Positions 14,889-21,786 of a stretch of 22,106 nt of DNA are shown here, in pieces. The DNA lies in assembly GCA_009665115.1 (NCBI GenBank), contig WJXE01000006.1:1-22106 (forward strand), in the 5' to 3' direction. The notes below the pieces were generated by a model. The model worked only from the letters and a program-made list of their open reading frames with translations, was not told the origin of the DNA and ran no database searches. Each line of letters opens with the position of its first letter. Within the stretch, counting starts at the first letter, position 1. The DNA comes from Nitrosopumilales archaeon. Lineage in GTDB: Archaea > Thermoproteota > Nitrososphaeria > Nitrososphaerales > Nitrososphaeraceae. The position numbers and the translations under genes were made by a program.

Positions 14889-15764
14889 ATGTCAAGATTT
14901 AGAAGTTTATTATTTGTTCCTGGAATTAATCCACGGTTTGTTGATAAAGCAAAGAAACTGAATGCCGATATCATTTGCTTTGACTTAGAAGACTCTGTGC
15001 TTCCATCTGAAAAAGTCACAGCAAGAAAGTTGCTCGTACAAGCGTTAAAACAAAGAGCAAATTATAACTTAACAGAAAATGTGTATGTCAGGATAAACTC
15101 ACCTGAATCGGGTATTTCAAGCAAAGACTTAACATCTACAATTCAGAAAGGGCTCGACGGAATAGTTGTGCCGAAGGTGAGTGAGGAAAGCGAAATAGTG
15201 GAACTGTGTAGCCTTATTACTGAGTTGGAGCAAAAGAGGCGAATTGAAAAGAACCGTATAAAATTAATGCCATCTATAGAAACTGCTAAAGGGGTAGTGA
15301 ACGCTCACTCGATTGCTAAGGCGGACTTAAGAGTAAACGCCTTAATCTTCGGGCTTTATGACTTCCTGCATGACATGCACCTCGATCATGCAGACAATGA
15401 TGGGACTGGATATTCGTATGCACGATGGAAAATTCCCGTTGATGCCAGAGCTGCCGGGGTGGTAGCGATCGATGCCATCTGGCAAAAGGTCGATGATATT
15501 CCTGGATTAAGGAATGATGCCGCAAGTGCGAAACGATTGGGCTACGTAGGAAAGAGCATAATTCACCCAAACCATATAGAACCTGTAAATGAAATATTCA
15601 AGCCGAGCAAAATCGAAATTGGATGGGCTACTAAAGTAGTAAACGCTTTGGGCCCGGCGATGCGAAAGGGAAAAGGCGGTGGCGTAGTAAAGCTAGAGGG
15701 AAAAATGATTGACGCGGCGCATTATAAGCAGGCGAAGGCCATTTTGGATACTGTCAACCAATGA
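14889..15764 (+). CDS. HpcH/HpaI aldolase/citrate lyase beta-like CoA lyase (CLYBL type)
   Basis: 291 aa TIM-barrel lyase. The sequence shows RSLLFVPGINPRFVDKAKK near the start, ICFDLEDSVLPSEK (30-43), YVRINSPESG, GLDGIVVPKVSEE, PSIETAKGVVNA and an ALIFGLYDFLHDM strand with metal-binding acid. The C-terminal GYVGKSIIHPNHI...NEIF is the citramalyl-CoA/malyl-CoA lyase signature. CitE subunits of citrate lyase are similar, but CitD and CitF partners are absent here, so a stand-alone (S)-citramalyl-CoA or malyl-CoA/beta-methylmalyl-CoA lyase is more likely. Probably co-transcribed with the MDR gene just upstream. Cytoplasmic, Mg-dependent. Confidence 0.82.
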   Translation: MSRFRSLLFVPGINPRFVDKAKKLNADIICFDLEDSVLPSEKVTARKLLVQALKQRANYNLTENVYVRINSPESGISSKDLTSTIQKGLDGIVVPKVSEESEIVELCSLITELEQKRRIEKNRIKLMPSIETAKGVVNAHSIAKADLRVNALIFGLYDFLHDMHLDHADNDGTGYSYARWKIPVDARAAGVVAIDAIWQKVDDIPGLRNDAASAKRLGYVGKSIIHPNHIEPVNEIFKPSKIEIGWATKVVNALGPAMRKGKGGGVVKLEGKMIDAAHYKQAKAILDTVNQ

Positions 15765-15774
15765 TGCTTTTGTT

Positions 15775-15787
15775 CAGTATATTTTTT
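15775..15787 (+). terminator. T-rich terminator after the CitE-like gene
   Basis: CAGTATATTTTTT, with T6 at 15782-15787, lies 10-23 nt after the stop of the lyase gene. The same 13-mer recurs exactly 240 nt downstream (16015-16027), where it serves as the TATA-like box of the riboflavin operon. Confidence 0.4.
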
Positions 15788-15808
15788 CTAGGAACCAGAA
15801 AACAAAAA

Positions 15809-15952
15809 TCACATTGGGATCGGATTATCTACCGAACGAGGAATTCTAAATTCACGTAGATTCAAACCCCAAATGCTTTCGAGTCTATAGATCCCTTCAT
15901 CCCGACGACCTACCCAGACACATGTATCGGTCACCGACAAGAGGAAAATCAT
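15809..15952 (-). CDS. Possible 47-aa small protein
   Basis: An ATG-initiated frame on the minus strand in the 301-nt gap between the lyase gene and ribE. The product starts MIFLLSVTDTCVWVGRRDEG and ends NPIPM. It has a mixed, protein-like composition with no repeats. A minus-strand TATA-like AAACTATA lies about 22-30 nt before the ATG, and a T-rich run (TTTTTGTTTTC) follows directly after the TGA, so promoter, frame and terminator all fit a tiny transcription unit. No family is recognised. Confidence 0.4.
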   Translation of the reverse strand: MIFLLSVTDTCVWVGRRDEGIYRLESIWGLNLREFRIPRSVDNPIPM

Positions 15953-16016
15953 ATGTATTCCAAAATAAGGCGTATAGTTTTAACATTCAAACACTTCCAT
16001 AATCTTTCAATATGCA

Positions 16017-16027
16017 GTATATTTTTT
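16017..16027 (+). promoter_or_regulatory. TATA-like box of the riboflavin operon
   Basis: GTATATTTTTT is centred about 44 nt before the TTG start of ribE. A start of transcription near 16045-16050 is expected, inside the right arm of the inverted repeat that follows. Confidence 0.45.
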
Positions 16028-16053
16028 AACTAAGCACACGTGATGCTGAGTTA
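16027..16053 (+). promoter_or_regulatory. Candidate operator: inverted repeat before ribE
   Basis: TAACTAAGCA (16027-16036) and TGCTGAGTTA (16044-16053) are inverted copies matching at 9 of 10 positions, separated by 7 nt containing CACGTG. The element overlaps the end of the TATA-like box and the expected transcription start, and ends 12 nt before the ribE TTG, the usual place for a repressor site in archaea. RbkR-type riboflavin kinase/regulators are known to control archaeal riboflavin genes; whether this is an RbkR site is inference. Confidence 0.5.
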
Positions 16054-16065
16054 GAGATATACAGT

Positions 16066-16680
16066 TTGTTCACCGGTATCATACAGGGTCTTGCAGAAGT
16101 CAAATCGATCTCTAAAATCAGAAGCAACTATAAATCGGCTGATACCAAACTGTGCATAAATCTGGGAGGAAAACTCAAGGGAGATTTAAAAGTTGGCGAT
16201 AGCCTAAGTATTAATGGAGCCTGTCTAACGGCTACACGAATATCGAAGACTGTCGACTTTGAAATAATAAATGAAACTATGAATCGCACGTGTCTTGGAT
16301 TATTAAAAGCTGGGGACAAAGTAAACATTGAAAGGAGCTTAAGGCTCAGTGACAGATTGGATGGACATTTCCTCCTTGGCCATGTGGACGGAATAGGCAC
16401 AATTAAGAAGATTATGAAGTCGCCAATCCAGACTAAGGTCTGGATAAGAATACAAAATAAAAAGCTAATGTCTTGGATAGTCCCAAAAGGTTCAATAGCG
16501 ATAGACGGAGTCAGTCTTACAATAATAGATATCGAAGATAAAGATAAGATGATCTCTGTGGCTTTGATTCCGCATACACTGGCTACAACTACACTCACAT
16601 TAAAATCGATAGGGGAGAAAGTTAACGTCGAGACAGATATTATTGGGAAGTACTTATCGAGACATCTACCAATAAAATAG
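16066..16680 (+). CDS. ribE: Riboflavin synthase, bacterial/eukaryotic alpha type
   Basis: 204 aa from a TTG start that gives the canonical N-terminus MFTGIIQG. Two lumazine-binding repeats are visible. The first (1-95) has GDSLSINGACLTA (44-56), ETMNRTCLG and GDKVNIERSL. The second (98-190) has GHFLLGHVDGIG, WIVPKGSIAIDGVSLTI and IPHTLATTTL. It dismutates two 6,7-dimethyl-8-ribityllumazines to riboflavin. Many archaea instead use an unrelated pentameric RibC-type riboflavin synthase derived from lumazine synthase; this is the other, ~200-aa two-domain type. First gene of the riboflavin operon, 7 nt before ribB. Confidence 0.93.
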   Translation: MFTGIIQGLAEVKSISKIRSNYKSADTKLCINLGGKLKGDLKVGDSLSINGACLTATRISKTVDFEIINETMNRTCLGLLKAGDKVNIERSLRLSDRLDGHFLLGHVDGIGTIKKIMKSPIQTKVWIRIQNKKLMSWIVPKGSIAIDGVSLTIIDIEDKDKMISVALIPHTLATTTLTLKSIGEKVNVETDIIGKYLSRHLPIK

Positions 16681-16687
16681 TAAAAAC

Positions 16688-17425
16688 TTGAATTTTAGTA
16701 AACTATATAATCGATCTGAGCCGCAGATTAACCATTTGGATTCAGTTGAGGGAGCTATCACCGCTTTAAGAAAGGGGAAATTCGTACTCGTCCACGACGA
16801 AATGGGACGAGAAGACGAGATCGATATGGTGATAGCTGCAGAGCAGATTAATCCGGACCATATTTCTACATTCAGAAGAATCGCAGGAGGCCTTATCTGC
16901 TTAGCAGTTGCGAATGAAATTGCAGTGAAATTGGGGCTAGTCTATATGCATGAGATCATACAAGATCTGTCAAGGGTCAATCCGGTATTTAAGAAACTAA
17001 CGTCAGGGAGATCGCCATACGGCGACAACCCTAGTTTTTCGATATCAGTTAACCATCGCGACACTTACACCGGTATTACTGACATTGACAGAGCATTGAC
17101 AATCATGAAGATGGCTGAAGTTTGTAAAAAAATTGATTCAACCGGAGTAGATGAATTTTCAAACAATTTCCGTGCTCCCGGTCATGTCCCGATCTTAATA
17201 GCCTCAAAGGGTTTGCTTTACGGGAGAACTGGTCATACTGAATTATGCGTATATCTAATGAATATTGCCGGCCTAGTTCCTGCCGTAGCGATTTGCGAAA
17301 TGTTGGATTCTACTACGCATAGGGCTCTATCGATAAAGAAGGCAAAAAAATATGCAATCAAGAATAATATTCCCTTACTAGAATCGATTCAACTAAAGAA
17401 AGACGTGTACCAAGACGTATACTAA
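16688..17425 (+). CDS. ribB: 3,4-dihydroxy-2-butanone 4-phosphate synthase
   Basis: 245 aa from a TTG start. DHBP synthase motifs: VHDEMGREDEIDMVIAAE (35-52) with the acidic Mg site, RIAGGLICLA, TSGRSP, DRALTI, FRAPGHVPIL and RTGHTELCVYLMNIAGL...AICEML at the C-terminus. It converts ribulose 5-phosphate to the four-carbon unit used by lumazine synthase. No fused GTP cyclohydrolase II domain is present, which agrees with the separate archaeal GTP cyclohydrolase III gene downstream. It ends 17 nt before ribH. The N-terminal 15 residues precede the conserved core and may be shorter in reality. Confidence 0.93.
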   Translation: MNFSKLYNRSEPQINHLDSVEGAITALRKGKFVLVHDEMGREDEIDMVIAAEQINPDHISTFRRIAGGLICLAVANEIAVKLGLVYMHEIIQDLSRVNPVFKKLTSGRSPYGDNPSFSISVNHRDTYTGITDIDRALTIMKMAEVCKKIDSTGVDEFSNNFRAPGHVPILIASKGLLYGRTGHTELCVYLMNIAGLVPAVAICEMLDSTTHRALSIKKAKKYAIKNNIPLLESIQLKKDVYQDVY

Positions 17426-17442
17426 GGTGTCATAATTTATAA

Positions 17443-17907
17443 TTGGATAAAGTTAGAATAGGAGTAGTAGTCTCAGAGTTTAACAGAGAGATTACTTTCC
17501 CAATGCTCGGTAACGCAAAAAGACAGGCGAAGAAGATGGATGCAATAATCACTTATGTATGCTATGTTCCCGGGTCATATGATATGCCCGTGATAGTTCA
17601 AGAGCTTCTGAAAAAAAAAGACGTGGATGCTGCAGTTACCCTGGGCGCAGTAATCAAAGGCGAGACTAACCATGATGAGATAGTCGCAGAAAATGCTGCC
17701 AGATTGATTGCTGATTTGTCCGTTAAACATAGCAAGCCAGTCGCACTGGGGATTACCGGTCCTAATATGAGCTTTAAACAAGCAAAAGACCGAAGCGAAA
17801 TTGTTCCCATCCGCGCAGTCATTAGCGCAGTCAATATGGCAACGAGAATTAAAAAAATAAGAGAAGAGAACTCAAGGCTTGTAGGTAAGCTGAAAATAAT
17901 AGGTTGA
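17443..17907 (+). CDS. ribH: 6,7-dimethyl-8-ribityllumazine synthase
   Basis: 154 aa from TTG. Lumazine synthase features: VVSEFNREIT (9-18), VPGSYDMPVIVQELL (42-56), TLGAVIKGETNHDEIV (66-81) with catalytic His77, and LGITGPNMSFKQAKDR (102-117). It condenses the DHBP product with 5-amino-6-ribitylaminouracil. Family members assemble into pentamers or 60-mers. AAGGTG (17425-17430) lies 12 nt before the start as a possible ribosome site. The stop TGA overlaps the TTG start of the next gene (TTGA). Confidence 0.93.
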   Translation: MDKVRIGVVVSEFNREITFPMLGNAKRQAKKMDAIITYVCYVPGSYDMPVIVQELLKKKDVDAAVTLGAVIKGETNHDEIVAENAARLIADLSVKHSKPVALGITGPNMSFKQAKDRSEIVPIRAVISAVNMATRIKKIREENSRLVGKLKIIG

Positions 17908-18689
17908 CAATACAGCTCACAATTATTAGAATCGAAGAATATGGTCCTTGGACTATTACTCTTGGTAGCGACAGGGAAGCGCGGCTGCAGATGCTTCAGG
18001 CAAATTTCTATTACGATTTGCAACGACTATTTTCGGCGAAGGATTGTCTTGTTTATTTAAATAGATTTGATGAGTATTTTGCAATTACTAATGGTCTATC
18101 AGTTGCGGATCATCTAGTAATCGAGAGTGAACTTTCCAGCCTTTATAAAAAACTTAAGCTGTCTATGGCTATTGGGAATGGCGAAACACCATATCAAGCA
18201 AATTTGGACGCATACCACACCCGGAAAATGGGAGAACTAGGTACCAAAAAAACAAGAATTTTCGCGAGCGCCGCGGTGCCATTCTCAATGTCGAACTCGA
18301 TACCAAGAGTCAACGAATTTGTGCAAATAATGCATATCGATATGAATAATTCTGCTGATATAGGCTCCAAGCTGTCTCCCTATGAAATGACGTGTCTTAT
18401 TATCAAGATCTACGCTAGGCTCTCAGAGGAATTTGTTAAGAAAGAATCGTTGACTTTCTTTCTGGGAGGAGACAATTTTATGGTTGTATCAAATGCTGCT
18501 ACAAAACAAGATGCAGAGGAGACTATAATGAAGGTTACTCAAGGCACGAATATCAAACTAAATTGTGGGATAGGGATTGGAAGGACTGGGAGAAAAGCTG
18601 CCAACGCCGCTACAAAAGCACTTGACACGATTAGAGACCTCCGACATGTCGGGAAGGATCTACCAGTTTATGAAGTAGAATGTCTCTAA
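17904..18689 (+). CDS. arfA: GTP cyclohydrolase III (archaeal type)
   Basis: 261 aa from a TTG that overlaps the ribH stop. The N-terminal ITIIRIEEYGPWTITLGSDREARLQMLQA-like region and RFDEYFAITNGL match archaeal GTP cyclohydrolase III (MJ0145 type), and LGGDNFMVVSN in the C-terminal half is the GGDEF-like metal/nucleotide site. The enzyme hydrolyses GTP to the formamidopyrimidine FAPy (2-amino-5-formylamino-6-ribosylamino-4(3H)-pyrimidinone phosphate) without releasing formate, so a separate deformylase is needed next. It overlaps the amidohydrolase by 10 nt, which is relevant to that gene's role. Confidence 0.9.
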   Translation: MTIQLTIIRIEEYGPWTITLGSDREARLQMLQANFYYDLQRLFSAKDCLVYLNRFDEYFAITNGLSVADHLVIESELSSLYKKLKLSMAIGNGETPYQANLDAYHTRKMGELGTKKTRIFASAAVPFSMSNSIPRVNEFVQIMHIDMNNSADIGSKLSPYEMTCLIIKIYARLSEEFVKKESLTFFLGGDNFMVVSNAATKQDAEETIMKVTQGTNIKLNCGIGIGRTGRKAANAATKALDTIRDLRHVGKDLPVYEVECL

Positions 18690-19969
18690 TTCTCAAGAAT
18701 GTTAGTCTGCTTCTCGGGAAAGACTTAACTTTTGTTGCAGAGGGTTATCTGGAGATTGGGAAAGATGGTATAATAAAACAAGCAAAACGAGGACCATACC
18801 ATCGCGGGGATGACCAGAAAGCACACAACAATACAATATTTGATGCAGAAGGATTTCTCATAATCCCTGGTCTTATCAACGCTCACACACATATAGGAGA
18901 TTCACTGGGAAAAGATGTTGCAGTAGATTCAGGACTAGATGCAAGAGTTCATCCAATACATGGAGCAAAACAGAAAATATTACAAAGAAGTAAACCAGAT
19001 CATTTAAAGACATTTATCAGAGGTTCTGCGTTGTCTATGATGAAAAAGGGGATAACTACCTTCGCAGACTTTCGCGAGGGTGGTACTGAGGGAGTCAAAT
19101 TATTAAGAGATGCAATTTCTGGATTACCCATCAAATGTATCGTATTTGGTCGAACCGAGTATTATTTTGATATAACATCATCTGCCACCGGCGCCGGCCA
19201 ACGAAATCTTCCTTCCAGTGCATTGCAGATGGCTTCCGATGTTTTAGAAATTTCTGATGGTTTGGGAATCAGCGGAGCAAACGAAAATAGCGACGAAACA
19301 CTGCAACAATATAGAAATTTAGTTCGAGTCAGGAACACACGTGCAACGAAAGATAAGAAGAAGATGCTAACAGCGATTCATGCCGCTGAATCTGAGAACA
19401 CCATGGAATTTTCGAAATCACATACCGGTAGGACAGAAGTTGCTCGAATAATGAAGTGTCTGAAGCCTGATATTATTATTCACATGACGCATGCCACTAA
19501 AAAGGATATATCAATGGTAGCGAGAAACCGAACAGGAATAGTTGTTTGTCCTAGAGCAAATGGGATTGTGGGGGCTGGCGTCCCGAGGGTCGCGAAAATG
19601 TTAGACCTAGGTTGCATCATCGGTATTGGAACTGACAACGTGATGTTGAATTCTCCGGATATTTTACGGGAGTTAGATTATATCTGGAAGGTGTCTCGGT
19701 CTGTCGAACGTATCTTTCTGAATGCCAGGGATATACTAAAGATGGCAACAGTAAATAACGCCGAAATTCTCAGACTAAATTCGGGGTATATTCAGTCTGG
19801 CCGGGCAGCAGATATTATTTTTATTGATAAAAGTCATGTAGATCTGTATCCTATACATAATCCATTCGCTACTATAGTTCACAGAGCTACCGAGGCTTCG
19901 ATCAAGGCGGTCATGATAGATGGAAGGTTTGTAGACGGAGCACAATTCGAATTTGCGAATAACAATTAA
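18680..19969 (+). CDS. Amidohydrolase (COG0402-type metal-dependent deaminase) in riboflavin operon
   Basis: 429 aa with the full TIM-barrel amidohydrolase architecture: a small beta-domain at both ends, PGLINAHTHIGDS with His69 and His71, IHAAESE with His234 and Glu237, IHMTHAT with His268/His271, a VCPRAN strand, and GIGTDNVMLNSPDILREL with Asp319. The H-x-H...H-x-x-E...H...D set is that of the cytosine/guanine/S-adenosylhomocysteine deaminase group. It overlaps GTP cyclohydrolase III by 10 nt and the reductase by 17 nt, so it is translated with them. Two steps of archaeal riboflavin synthesis would suit it: removal of formyl from FAPy (ArfB in methanogens, an unrelated creatininase-like enzyme not seen here), or deamination of the 2,5-diaminopyrimidine after reduction. 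Deamination fits the family better. No experimental support is known to me. Confidence 0.85.
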   Translation: MSLILKNVSLLLGKDLTFVAEGYLEIGKDGIIKQAKRGPYHRGDDQKAHNNTIFDAEGFLIIPGLINAHTHIGDSLGKDVAVDSGLDARVHPIHGAKQKILQRSKPDHLKTFIRGSALSMMKKGITTFADFREGGTEGVKLLRDAISGLPIKCIVFGRTEYYFDITSSATGAGQRNLPSSALQMASDVLEISDGLGISGANENSDETLQQYRNLVRVRNTRATKDKKKMLTAIHAAESENTMEFSKSHTGRTEVARIMKCLKPDIIIHMTHATKKDISMVARNRTGIVVCPRANGIVGAGVPRVAKMLDLGCIIGIGTDNVMLNSPDILRELDYIWKVSRSVERIFLNARDILKMATVNNAEILRLNSGYIQSGRAADIIFIDKSHVDLYPIHNPFATIVHRATEASIKAVMIDGRFVDGAQFEFANNN

Positions 19970-20603
19970 TGCAGCGATGACGGTTGACGGCAAAATTGCA
20001 ACGACTTGTGGAAATTCAAGAATTTCTTCCAAACAAGATCTAATAAGAGTCCACGAATTACGGTCATCGGTCGATGCGATTATAGTAGGAATTTCGACAG
20101 TCCTAATAGATGATCCGTTGCTTACAGTCCGATTAATCAGATCTAACAAAGGAAAAGATCCTGCTAGGGTAGTTGTAGATAGCGACGGTAGGATACCACT
20201 AGACTCGAGAATTTTGAAGACTGCTCATAGGGTCGCAACGATAGTCGTTGTATCAGAACGAGCACATGACAACAAAATCCATAAACTCAGGAGTACGGGT
20301 GCAATAGTAATTATTGCGGGAAGGGTAATGGTTGATCTCGGAGAAGCATTATCGTGTCTGAAAAAGATGGGATTTAAGAACATTCTTGCGGAAGGGGGCG
20401 GTGAGCTAAATTGGTCTCTTCTTGACCTAGGAGTTGTCGACCAGCTAATTGTGACAGTATCGCCGAAATTAGTGGGTGGTAGATCAGCAACTACACTAGT
20501 CGAAGGAGATGGGTATGAAAAAATTTCGCAGGCAATAGGCATGGAATTGAAAAAAGTACTCAGACAAAATAACGGGGAGTTAGTCTTGTTTTACGAGCTT
20601 TAG
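19953..20603 (+). CDS. arfC: 2,5-diamino-6-ribosylamino-pyrimidinone 5'-phosphate reductase (RibD C-terminal type)
   Basis: 216 aa from a TTG inside the amidohydrolase 3' end. It is the DHFR-like reductase domain of RibD without the deaminase domain: ITINAAMTVDGKIAT (3-17), SSVDAIIVGISTVLIDDPLLTVR (38-60), ARVVVDSDGRIPLDSRIL, and LAEGGGELNWSLL...VSPKLVGG. Archaeal and fungal enzymes of this type reduce the ribosyl side chain to ribityl with NADPH before deamination. The absence of the fused RibD deaminase domain means another protein must deaminate, which bears on the adjacent amidohydrolase. Last gene of the operon. Confidence 0.92.
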   Translation: MRITINAAMTVDGKIATTCGNSRISSKQDLIRVHELRSSVDAIIVGISTVLIDDPLLTVRLIRSNKGKDPARVVVDSDGRIPLDSRILKTAHRVATIVVVSERAHDNKIHKLRSTGAIVIIAGRVMVDLGEALSCLKKMGFKNILAEGGGELNWSLLDLGVVDQLIVTVSPKLVGGRSATTLVEGDGYEKISQAIGMELKKVLRQNNGELVLFYEL

Positions 20604-21090
20604 ACTATGACGATGATGTGTCTTGCTGGCAACTAAGAACATAATCTCTATAATTTTCTAAATAATAATAACATAATTAACTTCTTCCTGTTTTGAGTTC
20701 TCCTTTTAAATCCGATTGTGTCCCAGATTCCACACTGTAACTTTTGCCTTAGTTCTTATGGCTCTATATGGCAGGCTAGAGGAATTTCATCTAATAGAAA
20801 TATTCAGTGCTGCCCCAAATTAGATTTGAAGTTGGCAAAAACAAAACTGAGATTGACTGCGATCTGGGCTTGATTTGTAAGTACTTAATGTTAGTCCGGC
20901 CTCAAGTACTGAATGTCAATACTCATGCCTTTTTCATATTTTTCTCATTTGGCAAACTAAATGAATTTTGGGTCGCCTTTGAGCCACGCTTTGAATTATC
21001 ATTATTTTCACTCACTTCCTGCAGAACCGTTGTTCCATCAAATCGTGAAGACGGCTCGATTGCGCAGAAGAGCTGGTCGATTTTGACAGC
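20604..21090. other. Intergenic region, no confident gene
   Basis: 487 nt between the reductase and the convergent nitroreductase. A 112-codon plus frame from 20807 runs into the 3' end of the nitroreductase and shows no protein-like motif, so it is not called. On the minus strand the nitroreductase frame stays open for 55 codons after its TAA. AT-rich stretches at 20650-20690 may help end transcription. Confidence 0.4.
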
Positions 21091-21624
21091 TTATCGCCCT
21101 GAATCTAGAGTATCACTACTTTTGGAGCTGCCATATTTTTCGTAGTAAACTAATTTATCGAGCGGCAGACGCTTCTTACTTTTACCGGTCAACTTCCTTG
21201 CCGGATATCCAAAGCCTACTATGATTGTGGGACTCAACTCGTTTGGTATTCCAAAGTCGCTTCGGAGTTTTTCTTCCATTATTCCTGTAAACAGCCCCGA
21301 GCCCACCTCGTGATTCCATGCGGCCAGTTGCATATTCTGTAACACTCTTCCTGCATCAATCAAATGAAAATTGTACTCTGGATTCGTCAGTACTATTACT
21401 GCAAAATTGGCATCTCTAACCCAGCTTCCGCTTGTACTATCATCTGCCAACTTCTTGAGATTCTGTTTATCGTTCACTAGGATAAATCGCCAGTGTTGAG
21501 TATTAAGGCCAGTGCCTGTTAACCTTGCCGCCTCAAGCACCTTTGACCTTATTTCAGATGGAACATCCTGATTAGTGAATGCTCTTACTTCTAGCTTGGT
21601 TGAAATACGTTCGAAAGTGTCCAT
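21091..21624 (-). CDS. Nitroreductase-family FMN oxidoreductase
   Basis: 177 aa. The N-terminus has the (A/V)-R-x-F pattern (EVRAFTNQDVP), EAARLTGTGLNTQHWRFILV with FMN-phosphate contacts, a central DAGRVLQNMQLAAWNHEVGSGLFTGI helix region, and the C-terminal PTIIVGFGYPARK...LPLDKLVYYEKYG. These are standard nitroreductase features; the enzymes are FMN-containing NAD(P)H oxidoreductases, usually dimers. The typical residues of BluB, a family branch making the cobalamin lower ligand, are not evident. A TATA-like AAAATATTT lies about 30 nt upstream on the minus strand. It is near but not part of the riboflavin operon (opposite strand). Substrate unknown. Confidence 0.85.
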   Translation of the reverse strand: MDTFERISTKLEVRAFTNQDVPSEIRSKVLEAARLTGTGLNTQHWRFILVNDKQNLKKLADDSTSGSWVRDANFAVIVLTNPEYNFHLIDAGRVLQNMQLAAWNHEVGSGLFTGIMEEKLRSDFGIPNELSPTIIVGFGYPARKLTGKSKKRLPLDKLVYYEKYGSSKSSDTLDSGR

Positions 21625-21786
21625 TTCCTCTGCAACAAACTCAGTTAGGAACCAAATATTTTAAAGCTTTTCTAGACTCCATGCTGAATCTAGTATTAGA
21701 GGTAACCGTATGACCGGTATTCGTAAGTTATTACTAACAATATTCATAAGGCCTGCAGTTTTAGCAGTAGAAATAGGACTTGCAAG

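Noticed and set aside
20807..21145. 112-aa plus-strand frame after the riboflavin operon
   Set aside because: Composition is not protein-like and it overlaps the end of the well-supported nitroreductase gene.
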